From Roseburia hominis (lineage in GTDB: Bacteria > Bacillota > Clostridia > Lachnospirales > Lachnospiraceae): a stretch of DNA of 41,313 nt. The notes beneath the pieces were generated by a model. That model did no database searches and had not been told where the DNA came from. It saw only the letters and a program-made list of their open reading frames with translations. Of the stretch, positions 24,756-32,379 are shown piece by piece. Every line of letters begins with the position of its first letter. Position 1 is the stretch's first letter. The position numbers and the translations under genes were made by a program. The stretch spans positions 1-41,313 of the forward strand of contig JAETOE010000031.1 in NCBI GenBank assembly GCA_021771815.1. Reading direction: 5' to 3'.

Positions 24756-26873
24756 TTACACTTCTACGATTCGGCAGTCCCATGCGGGGAGCACGAGCGT
24801 TTCTTCCTGGGCGACGCTTGTGTCCGTCCGCAGCTCCACGCCCGCTCCGGCGGCATGGAGCACCGTCTGTTCCTTGCCGGAGTAATTGAAGTAGTAATAC
24901 AATTCTTTCCCCAAATCGTTCGTTCCGCGCTTTACGATCACCGGAAAATGCGGGGTGTGCTCCAAAAGCGCTGCACAGCCGTTTTTCGTAAAAAAGGAGT
25001 AGAGCACCGTCTCGAGCAGTTCTTCCCCGAAAAATGCGGCGAGATAGAGTGCTGCGCCCTTTCCGTAGGGATTTTCGGTCACGGCAGCGTAGTTCCCCCA
25101 TGCCGGATGGTCGTAGCGCGCTACGGAAAATGCGGTATCACAGGTGACAAGCTCCATCCAGTCGTGCGCCGGGCTGCCCGGAACGGGCACGGAATCGCTC
25201 GAACGGGAGACTGCGTCGGCGTTTGCGGATGCGCGGCTGCCCAAGGCGGACATGGAATCGCCCGGACAGGAGACTGTGTCGGCGTTTGCGGATGCGCGGC
25301 TGTCCGTCAGGACGACGCGGACATCCTTCGGGTAGGTGAACCCGTCGTAATGGATGCCGAGGCATTTGCTTAGAATGTGCGGCTGCCTGTCGTGATAAAT
25401 TTTGAGTTGTTCGTCGGAAAAGCCGCTGCGGAAGGTCGCAATCAGACGACCGCCGTCTGCCACATAACCGTCCAGAGCATGAAGCAGTTCCTCCGATGCG
25501 GAGTAGAGCGCCGGAACGATGAGAAAATCGTATCCGGAGAAATCGCGCTCCTTGGAGGAAACCATATCGAATTCAATATTCATGCGACAGAGCGCGTCGG
25601 CAAGCCAGCGCATGACGGCATTGTAACTCTGATTTCCCGTCGTCTCAAGCGGAAACTCCAAGAGCCCCGTCAGAGAATGATTGTCGAGCAGCAGGGCGAC
25701 GCGGTTCTGTTTTTTTAGATTGATCAGGTGTGCGCCGATGCGCTTCCACTCCGCACCGATGCGGCACGCTTCCCGATATGTCTCATTTTCCGCAAAATCG
25801 TGGGAGAGAACGCCCTTCCAATAGCTTTCGATGGCATTGTGAATCGAATGCCAGTGCCAGTACATGACGCTGTTCGCGCCGTTTGCAATGTGGCTGTATG
25901 CCTGTAAAAGAAGTTGGTTCGGGTAGGGCAGCCAGGCGGTAAGCCCCTGCGCCTGTGTCTCCAGGATGAGATAATTCTCGTTTTTTAAACTTCTTGCGAT
26001 GTTGCCGCAGACCGTGATTTCCGCGCCTGTCAGTTCGCCCTGCGAGGGATGGTAGATATCCGCTCCGGCGACGGTCATGCATTTTGCAGCTTCGTACTGG
26101 TCGACTTCCGGTTGATAGCCGTAGGAGTGGGAGGTCCAGTCAAAGTCAAAATTCTGGGTGATGAACTGGTCGTCCCTTTTATATTCGCGCACGATGTCCG
26201 CCTGCCACGACAGGAAATCTGTCACAAGGGAACGCTGGAATTTCCGAAATTCCGCGTCAAGGCTCTGGTTGATCGTACCGCGCACATCCGGGAAATCCGC
26301 CCAGTCATTCACGCGGTTGCTCCAGTAATCGAGCCCGAATTCATGATTGAACTCGCGGATATCGGGATATTTTTCCTTAAGATAAGAAACGAACATCTGT
26401 TGTACCCGTGGTCCCGCGGTGCCGTAGCTCTTTGTCTCGTTGTCGAGCTGAAAGCCGATGACGTGAGGAACGTCTTTGACGCGCTCCATCAGCGCCCGGA
26501 TCACGCGCTCGCAGTGCATCCGGTAGCCCGGGTGCGTGATATCCATATTCTGACGGTGTCCGTACAGCCCCTGCCCGTTTGCGGTGACGGCGAGAATGTC
26601 AGGATATTTTTTTGCAAGCCACGTGGGAATCGCGTAGGTCGGCGTGCCGATGATAACGGAAATATGATGTCTTGCGGCAGCGGCAAGCATCTGGTCGATA
26701 TGTGTAAAGTCAAAAGCACCGTCGGACGGCTCTAAGGTGCTCCAGGTAGATTCCGCGATGCGGATAGTATTCATGCCCGCGCGCTCCATCATTTCAAAGT
26801 CTGTTTCCAGACGGTCATAAGGAAGGTATTCCAGATAGTATGCAGCGCCGAAAAGCAGGTGATCTGTTCTCAT
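24756..26873 (-). CDS. GH42 beta-galactosidase
   Basis: A 705-aa enzyme releasing terminal beta-galactose. The catalytic TIM barrel covers about 1-385, with acid/base E146 in QLDNE and nucleophile E305 in YLILETQAQG; the trimerisation domain (about 390-600) and a small beta domain follow. No signal peptide, so cytoplasmic. The start at 26873 follows GGAGA at an 8-nt distance; the frame extends 11 codons further without a better site. A 42-residue insertion made of two 21-residue copies lies near 520-561 in the trimerisation domain. It is divergent from lacI with its own operator-bearing promoter. It resembles GanA of Bacillus galactan loci in context. Confidence 0.93.
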   Translation of the reverse strand: MRTDHLLFGAAYYLEYLPYDRLETDFEMMERAGMNTIRIAESTWSTLEPSDGAFDFTHIDQMLAAAARHHISVIIGTPTYAIPTWLAKKYPDILAVTANGQGLYGHRQNMDITHPGYRMHCERVIRALMERVKDVPHVIGFQLDNETKSYGTAGPRVQQMFVSYLKEKYPDIREFNHEFGLDYWSNRVNDWADFPDVRGTINQSLDAEFRKFQRSLVTDFLSWQADIVREYKRDDQFITQNFDFDWTSHSYGYQPEVDQYEAAKCMTVAGADIYHPSQGELTGAEITVCGNIARSLKNENYLILETQAQGLTAWLPYPNQLLLQAYSHIANGANSVMYWHWHSIHNAIESYWKGVLSHDFAENETYREACRIGAEWKRIGAHLINLKKQNRVALLLDNHSLTGLLEFPLETTGNQSYNAVMRWLADALCRMNIEFDMVSSKERDFSGYDFLIVPALYSASEELLHALDGYVADGGRLIATFRSGFSDEQLKIYHDRQPHILSKCLGIHYDGFTYPKDVRVVLTDSRASANADTVSCPGDSMSALGSRASANADAVSRSSDSVPVPGSPAHDWMELVTCDTAFSVARYDHPAWGNYAAVTENPYGKGAALYLAAFFGEELLETVLYSFFTKNGCAALLEHTPHFPVIVKRGTNDLGKELYYYFNYSGKEQTVLHAAGAGVELRTDTSVAQEETLVLPAWDCRIVEV
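25191..25316 (-). repeat. 63-bp in-frame tandem duplication inside the GH42 gene
   Basis: GGAATCG... starts at 25191 and again at 25254 on the plus strand, a period of 63 bp with few differences. On the coding strand each copy gives 21 residues opening SRASANAD, in a Ser/Ala-rich stretch unlike the surrounding domain. Confidence 0.85.
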
Positions 26874-26900
26874 AATCGTATTCTCCATTCTGTAAAAAAA

Positions 26901-26950
26901 GAACAACCGTTTGCGCTACTTATTATAGCATCACAGGGAAGCCGTGTAAA
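26901..26950 (-). promoter_or_regulatory. GH42 promoter with overlapping LacI-type operator
   Basis: Minus strand: TTTACA (26945-26950), 17-bp spacer, TATAAT (26922-26927). GAACAACCGTTTGCGCTAC (26901-26919, plus-strand reading) covers the expected transcription start and matches 17 of 19 positions of the site at 28440-28458. Confidence 0.75.
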
Positions 26951-27021
26951 TATACATGGACGCTCTAAAATAGCGCAAATACAGTAAAATCCGACGTAAA
27001 TTGCCAAATGAGCACAGGGGA

Positions 27022-27075
27022 TTGATTTTTTTGAAAATTGTGCAATAATAAAATTAGTTGCGCAACCAGCGCAAA
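27022..27075 (+). promoter_or_regulatory. lacI-type gene promoter and autoregulatory operator
   Basis: TTGATT (27022-27027), 16-bp spacer, AATAAT (27044-27049). Downstream lies GTTGCGCAAC (27057-27066, a perfect palindrome) and a second GCGCAAA (27069-27075), sharing the TTGCGC core of the two operators at 26901 and 28440. The -10 box is weak. Confidence 0.55.
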
Positions 27076-27121
27076 TTATGAAGGGGAGTCCGCTTATTGG
27101 AGAAGCGGGCGGGAGGTATAG

Positions 27122-28129
27122 ATGGAAAAGGAAGACGGACGGGATATTACGATTGCGGATGTGGCGGACGCGCTGGGCGTGTCCAAGACGACGGTATCGC
27201 GGGCAATATCCGGTAAGGGAAGAATCGGCAAGGAAACAAGGGAGAGAGTGTTAGAGTATATCGAGGAGCACGACTATAAGCCGAATGCGATCGCAAAGGG
27301 ACTGGCACAGTCGAAGACCTACAATCTCTGTGTGGTCATGCCGCGCGATTATGAGGTGGTGGACTGGAATTTCTTTCAGAGATGTCTGTTTGGAATTCAG
27401 GAGACGGCGGAGACGGTCGGGTACGATATCCTGCTTACGATGTGCCGCATGAATGATATTTCTTCTTTGGAGCGTATCGTCGACAACCATAAGGTGGACG
27501 GTGTGGTATTGATGCGTACTTTTTTGGAGGATGCGCAGATTGAATTCCTGCAGCAGAAGGGCATCTCCTTTGTGGTGACGGGAAGCACGAACTATGAGAA
27601 TGTAATTCAGATCGATCACAATCACAGGAGCGCCTGCCGGGAACTGACCTCTATCCTGCTGATGAAGAATTTAAAGCGAATCGCGCTGGTAGGCGAGGAC
27701 GAGGGGTACGTGGTCACCCAGAGCCGCCTGATCGGTTTTCGGGAAGCTTACAGGCAGGCGGGAGAGAAACTGGATGAAGAACTTCTTTTTCTGAATCCGG
27801 AGAACCGCGTGCGTATCGATAAGGCAGTGAACGAAATACTGGAGCGGGACGTGGACTGTATTCTGTGCATGGACGATGCGGTCGCCAGCCGCGTATTAAA
27901 AGCGCTTAGGCAGCGTCATGTGAAGGTGCCGCAGGACGTCCGCGTCGCGTCTTTCTACGACAGCACGATCCTGGAGAATCATGTGCCGTCCATCACGTCG
28001 CTTTCCTTTGACGCCAAGGAGCTTGGAAGAGTCGCGTGCAGGATGCTGCTTGATTTGGTGGAGGGATTGGAAGTCAGCGAAAAGACGCTGCTCCCTTATG
28101 AGGTCGTGCTGAAGGAATCGACGAAGTGA
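27122..28129 (+). CDS. LacI-family transcriptional regulator
   Basis: A 335-aa repressor-type protein. The N-terminal helix-turn-helix (about 8-60) reads TIADVADALGVSKTTVSRAISGKGRI with hinge-helix segment KPNAIAKGLAQSKT. The rest is a periplasmic-binding-protein-like sugar sensor (about 65-330). GGGAGG precedes the ATG. It sits between the divergent GH42 gene and the transporter genes, both carrying the same operator just past their -10 boxes. The likely scheme is repression relieved by galactose or a galacto-oligosaccharide; the effector is inferred from neighbours only. It is comparable in position and role to GanR of Bacillus, though I have not tested homology. Confidence 0.93.
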   Translation: MEKEDGRDITIADVADALGVSKTTVSRAISGKGRIGKETRERVLEYIEEHDYKPNAIAKGLAQSKTYNLCVVMPRDYEVVDWNFFQRCLFGIQETAETVGYDILLTMCRMNDISSLERIVDNHKVDGVVLMRTFLEDAQIEFLQQKGISFVVTGSTNYENVIQIDHNHRSACRELTSILLMKNLKRIALVGEDEGYVVTQSRLIGFREAYRQAGEKLDEELLFLNPENRVRIDKAVNEILERDVDCILCMDDAVASRVLKALRQRHVKVPQDVRVASFYDSTILENHVPSITSLSFDAKELGRVACRMLLDLVEGLEVSEKTLLPYEVVLKESTK

Positions 28130-28401
28130 TTTTGGCGGATAAAGCAACCCATGTACAGACACAGGTCTATGGGACGATGGCGGATACCGGGGATATTTCA
28201 TGCATAGAACGTGTGAGGCAGAAAACGGCATGATAATAGAATAAATGTTTGAATTTATTGGAAAAGTGACAGAATCCGCACGGATTTTAGAGGTTTATCG
28301 GTTGCACAAAAAAAGAAAATAAACATTTTAAAAGCCGATATCAGCAAGGTGCTTGTGCATTTTTGCTAAAATATGCAAAAATTTATTGGAAAATATACAC
28401 A
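28130..28401. other. Gap between lacI and the binding-protein promoter
   Basis: No gene seen. The only structure noticed is TTTTTGC/GCAAAAA (about 28356-28377), which could end the lacI transcript although it lacks a GC-rich stem. The stretch becomes markedly AT-rich toward the promoter. Confidence 0.4.
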
Positions 28402-28458
28402 TTGACACAAATACCCGACCGTAATATACTTTAACCATAGAACAACCGATTGCGCAAC
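28402..28458 (+). promoter_or_regulatory. Promoter and LacI-type operator of the sugar ABC transporter
   Basis: TTGACA (28402-28407), 17-bp spacer, TATACT (28425-28430). GAACAACCGATTGCGCAAC (28440-28458) starts about at the expected transcription start, so a bound repressor would block initiation. Confidence 0.8.
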
Positions 28459-28509
28459 GGCGCGCACGGAGTTCTGTAAGGTTTATGAGGAAAGGGAGGA
28501 ATTAAAAAA

Positions 28510-29853
28510 ATGAAGAAAAAAGTTTTGAGCGCACTCTTATGTGTGAGCATGGTAGCTACCATGGTTGCAGGATGCGGCGGAAAAGATGACGGCGCGGCAG
28601 CGGACAACAATGCGGCACCGGCAGATGACGCGGCAGCAGCTCCGGCAACAGAAGCGCCGGCAGATGATGCAGCAGCACCGGCAGATGACGCGGCGGCAGC
28701 AGATCCGGTTGCGAATCTGATCGCAGCGACAGAGGGAACCGTTTCACTTCAGTTATGGTGCTCCGAGACAGAGGCATATCAGACAACGATGGCTGAGTTG
28801 GTAGACGGCTTTAAGGCAGCTTATCCGGATGTTGATTTCGACATTACGATCGGTGCTGTATCCGAGTCGGATGCAAAGGACAGAGTTCTCGAGGATGTTG
28901 AGGCGGCAGCGGATGTATTCGTATTTGCTGACGATCAGTTGAACGACCTTGTAACTGCAGGCGCACTTCAGAGCGTTGACGCTACATTCACATATGATCC
29001 GGCGGAGGTAAATGCAGCTTCCACTGTTGAGGCGGCTTCTTCGGGCGGCAAGTTATATGCATATCCGCTGACAGCTTCCAACGGCTACTTCTTATATTAT
29101 AATTCAGAAGTTTTCACAGAGGAAGACGTACAGTCATGGGAGTCTCTTACCGCAGCGGCAGAGGCAGCAAATAAGAAGGTCGGTATGGATGTCGGAAACG
29201 GCTGGTACATTTACGGTTTCTTCGCAGGAGCAGGATGCAACCTTTCTATGAACGAGGATCAGTCTAACAACTGTGACTGGAACAATGAGACAGGTGTTGC
29301 TGTAGCGGAGTCGATCCAGAACATCGCTTCCAGCCCGGCATTTATTTCCGTAGCGGACGCAGACGCACAGGCTATGCTTCCGGACGGTGATCTGGCAGCA
29401 TATGTTTCCGGTACATGGGATTCCGGTATCTTCTCTGATAATTACGGTGAAGGTTATGCAGCGGCAAAGCTCCCGACTTTCGATGTAAACGGCACAGCTA
29501 CACAGATGGGTTCCTATGCAGGATACAAGTTTATCGGTGTCAGCGCTTATTCCCAGAATTCGGGATGGGCAATGCTTCTTGCTGAGTACTTATCAAGCGA
29601 GGAAAGCCAGGCACTGATCGCTGAGACGACAGGCGAAGGTCCGGCGAATGTAAACGCAGCAGGCACCATTACTTCTCCGGCGCTTGCAGCACTTGCAGCT
29701 CAGGCAGAGTTCGCAGACCAGCAGGTTGTTGGCGGTAATTTCTGGGATCCGGCAGCATCTCTCGGTGCAAGCCTTGTTGAAGGTTCTGATGATATTCAGG
29801 GTCTGCTTGATGCCGCAGTAGAAGGTATCACACAGCCGGTATCGGCACAGTAA
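28510..29853 (+). CDS. Sugar ABC transporter substrate-binding lipoprotein
   Basis: A 447-aa lipoprotein. The signal peptide ends in the lipobox VAGC with lipidated C22, followed by an Ala/Pro/Asp-rich linker of about 45 residues (PADDAAAAP-type runs) that holds the domain off the membrane. From about residue 75 the mature domain has the family 1 (MalE-like) layout: WCSETEAYQTTMAELVDGF, later SNGYFLYYNSEVF and SGTWDSGIF. GGGAGG precedes the ATG. Codon choice looks more biased than in neighbours, suggesting high expression. Context with GH42, GH2 and GH53 suggests beta-galacto-oligosaccharides as ligand (GanS-like); the ligand is not proven by sequence. Confidence 0.92.
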   Translation: MKKKVLSALLCVSMVATMVAGCGGKDDGAAADNNAAPADDAAAAPATEAPADDAAAPADDAAAADPVANLIAATEGTVSLQLWCSETEAYQTTMAELVDGFKAAYPDVDFDITIGAVSESDAKDRVLEDVEAAADVFVFADDQLNDLVTAGALQSVDATFTYDPAEVNAASTVEAASSGGKLYAYPLTASNGYFLYYNSEVFTEEDVQSWESLTAAAEAANKKVGMDVGNGWYIYGFFAGAGCNLSMNEDQSNNCDWNNETGVAVAESIQNIASSPAFISVADADAQAMLPDGDLAAYVSGTWDSGIFSDNYGEGYAAAKLPTFDVNGTATQMGSYAGYKFIGVSAYSQNSGWAMLLAEYLSSEESQALIAETTGEGPANVNAAGTITSPALAALAAQAEFADQQVVGGNFWDPAASLGASLVEGSDDIQGLLDAAVEGITQPVSAQ

Positions 29854-29873
29854 GACAGTGGCATGAGGTTTAT

Positions 29874-29907
29874 AAAACCCACACTCGCGGGTGTGGGTTT
29901 TATTTTA
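29874..29907 (+). terminator. Intra-operon terminator after the binding-protein gene
   Basis: AAAACCCACAC pairs perfectly with GTGTGGGTTTT around TCGCGG, followed by ATTTTAT. It lies 40 nt before the first permease gene and probably lowers permease expression relative to the lipoprotein. Confidence 0.75.
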
Positions 29908-29946
29908 TAACAGAAAGTCCGTTAGACTCTACAAAAGGAGTTCGCT

Positions 29947-31371
29947 ATGAGAAAAATTTTGGATGGATTAAAAAAATATTTCGGCGACTTTGGAAGAAGC
30001 GTCGCGAAAGGTGATATCTGGACACGGTTATCACTGGTTATTATGGGAGCCGGCTACATAGGAAGAAAGCAGATCGTTAAGGGTATTCTTATTACACTGT
30101 TGGAAGTAGCGGTTATTCTGGCAGAGTTCCTTATTACCGGACCATACATGGCAAAACTGAATACGCTTGGAACTGTACAGAGAGAAGAGGTCTTAGACCT
30201 TGTGACATTGACAAAGACCGTAAACGATTACGATAATTCGCTTTTGATATTGCTTTACGGTGTGATCGGCGTACTGATTATTGTGGCGTTCGTTCTTTTA
30301 TGGATGAGCAATATGAAAGCGGTATACCGTCTTCAGGAAATGAAAGAAAATGGAGAGCACATCAATAGTTTCGTAGAGGATGTGAAGTCTCTCTTTGATG
30401 GTAAATTTTATATAACACTTTTGACGCTGCCGAGTGTGGGCGTCCTTATGATGAACATTATCCCGATCATTTTCATGATCTGTATTGCGTTTACGAATTA
30501 CGACCAGAATCATCAGCCGCCGACTTACCTTTTCACATGGGTCGGATTTGAAAACTTCAAATCGCTGTTTACTTCGGGAACGACCGTTACCTTCAGTTAT
30601 GCGTTTGTAAGGATTCTCGTATGGACCTTGATCTGGGCGGTCACTGCAACCTTTACCACCTTTATCGGCGGTATTCTGCTGGCACAGTTTATCAACCACC
30701 CGAACACGAAGTGCAAGAAGCTATGGAGAACACTGTTTATTGTAACGATTGCGATTCCGCAGTTCGTAACGCTGCTTCTGATCAGCAAGATGTTCGGAAA
30801 TTATGGTATTGTAAACACGATTTGTTCCAATCTCGGCATTACGGATTTTTTGCACAATATCGGACTTGTGAGCGGCAGCCTCGACTACATCCCGTTCCTT
30901 TCCAAACCGGGCTGGGCGCATGTAATGATTATTTTGATTAATATCTGGGTCGGCGTTCCCTATCAGATGCTTGTGGCGACCGGTATCCTTATGAACATTC
31001 CGACAGATCAGCTTGAGAGTGCGAGGATTGACGGTGCGAACAAGTTCCAGATTTTCTGGAAGATCACAATGCCGTATATCCTGTTTATTATGGGACCGAG
31101 CCTGATCCAGTCCGTTGTTTCCAACATCAATAACTTTAACGTTATTTACCTGCTTACGACGGGCTTTACAACGACCAACATGGCATTTGCAAACTCCAAT
31201 GCGAAGGAGACGGATCTCCTTATCACATGGCTGTTTACATTGACCAACGATTATTCGAATTACAAGATGGCGTCGGTAATCGGTATTATCACATTTGTGA
31301 TCTGTGCCGGAATTACCCTGCTCAGTTACACCAGAATGATTAGCGGAGATAAAGAGGAGGAATACCAATAA
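29947..31371 (+). CDS. Sugar ABC transporter permease, MalF type
   Basis: A 474-aa inner-membrane permease. The MalF-like core starts near residue 155 and has six membrane segments with the ATPase-contact EAA loop LESARIDGANKFQIFWKITMPYI (about 355-380). The first 150 residues are an extension with three extra hydrophobic segments, longer than Bacillus GanP or E. coli MalF-type starts. AAAGGAG precedes the ATG. It pairs with the next gene, whose ATG overlaps this stop by 1 nt. No ATPase gene is in this cluster, so a shared ATPase of the MsmK/MsmX type encoded elsewhere is expected. Confidence 0.92.
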   Translation: MRKILDGLKKYFGDFGRSVAKGDIWTRLSLVIMGAGYIGRKQIVKGILITLLEVAVILAEFLITGPYMAKLNTLGTVQREEVLDLVTLTKTVNDYDNSLLILLYGVIGVLIIVAFVLLWMSNMKAVYRLQEMKENGEHINSFVEDVKSLFDGKFYITLLTLPSVGVLMMNIIPIIFMICIAFTNYDQNHQPPTYLFTWVGFENFKSLFTSGTTVTFSYAFVRILVWTLIWAVTATFTTFIGGILLAQFINHPNTKCKKLWRTLFIVTIAIPQFVTLLLISKMFGNYGIVNTICSNLGITDFLHNIGLVSGSLDYIPFLSKPGWAHVMIILINIWVGVPYQMLVATGILMNIPTDQLESARIDGANKFQIFWKITMPYILFIMGPSLIQSVVSNINNFNVIYLLTTGFTTTNMAFANSNAKETDLLITWLFTLTNDYSNYKMASVIGIITFVICAGITLLSYTRMISGDKEEEYQ

Positions 31372-32213
31372 TGAAGAAAACAGTGAATATTATTGTAAGA
31401 CATATCGTGTTGGCATTACTGGCGTTTATCTGGCTTATACCGATCATCTGGCTGGTCGTTACATCCTTAAGCGCCTACAAGGGAGTGAATTATGCACATT
31501 TCTTCCCGACAGAGTGGTCGCTTGACAATTATCAGCAATTATTCTTAAGACCGGATACCGCGGCGAATTTCCCGGCATGGTTTAAGAACTCATTAATTAT
31601 CGGTATATTTACCTGTATTATTTCCAGTATTTTCGTGCTTATGGTTTCCTACGCATTCAGTTGTATGAGATTCAAGGCAAGGAAACCGCTGATGAGTTTT
31701 TCTATCATCCTCGGAATGTTCCCGGGCGTGCTTTCCATGATTGCCGTTTACTTTGTATTGAAGATGCTTGGACTGACCGACAGTCTTGCGGGGCTTGTGT
31801 TCGTATATTCCGCTGCTTCGGGGCTTGGTTTCCTGATCTGTAAGGGATTTTTCGATACGATTCCGGTTTCTTTAAGAGAGGCGGCAAAGCTAGAGGGCGC
31901 GTCGGAAGCCACTATTTTTACGAGGATCGTAATTCCGCTTTCCAAGCCGATGATCGTATATACGGTAATCAATGCATTTTTAAATCCGTGGATGGATTTC
32001 GTAATGGCAAGACTTATGATTAAGTCCAAGAATTCGGCGGACTGGACCGTTGCGATCGGACTTTACAATCTGTTGCAGCGCTCGCTGATCGGTGATTATT
32101 TCTCCGTATTCTGCGCGGGTGGTGTAATTGTGGCAATCCCGATTTCCATTCTGTTCATTATCATGCAGAAGTTCTATGTTGAGGGAATTACGGGTGGAGC
32201 TGTAAAAGGTTAA
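31371..32213 (+). CDS. Sugar ABC transporter permease, MalG type
   Basis: A 280-aa membrane protein with six hydrophobic segments and the EAA loop SLREAAKLEGASEATIFTRIVIPLSKP (about 165-190). Usual length for MalG/GanQ-like subunits of CUT1 sugar importers. Start overlaps the stop of the partner permease by 1 nt (TAATG). It completes the membrane channel; the ATPase is not in the window. A stretch of hairpins and direct repeats follows before the next gene. Confidence 0.93.
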   Translation: MKKTVNIIVRHIVLALLAFIWLIPIIWLVVTSLSAYKGVNYAHFFPTEWSLDNYQQLFLRPDTAANFPAWFKNSLIIGIFTCIISSIFVLMVSYAFSCMRFKARKPLMSFSIILGMFPGVLSMIAVYFVLKMLGLTDSLAGLVFVYSAASGLGFLICKGFFDTIPVSLREAAKLEGASEATIFTRIVIPLSKPMIVYTVINAFLNPWMDFVMARLMIKSKNSADWTVAIGLYNLLQRSLIGDYFSVFCAGGVIVAIPISILFIIMQKFYVEGITGGAVKG

Positions 32214-32234
32214 ATTGCGAGGGAAGTACTAAGA

Positions 32235-32352
32235 CATCGCATCATTGGATGCGATGCCTAAGGACTTCCAACTCGCGTTAGAAGAACGCAGACCCGGCGT
32301 TCTTCGGAGTAATGCGGGAGATGCCTAAGGACTTCCAACTCGCGTTAGAAGA
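32235..32352 (+). repeat. 33-bp direct repeats and hairpins inside the transporter/hydrolase operon
   Basis: Two identical 33-bp copies (32253-32285 and 32320-32352) begin GATGCCTAAGGACTTCC; each can fold through CTTCCAAC-TCGC-GTTAGAAG. Perfect hairpins CATCGCATC-ATTG-GATGCGATG (32235-32256) and GAAGAACGC/GCGTTCTTC (32281-32305) precede or lie between them. None has a terminating T-run. The second copy ends 17 nt before the ribosome site of the next gene. Confidence 0.8.
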
Positions 32353-32379
32353 TAAGAATGAAAGAATTAGGAGGATGAA

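Noticed and set aside
32253-32352. CRISPR-like pair of 33-bp repeats
   Set aside because: Only two copies, 34 bases between them forming a hairpin, and no cas genes.
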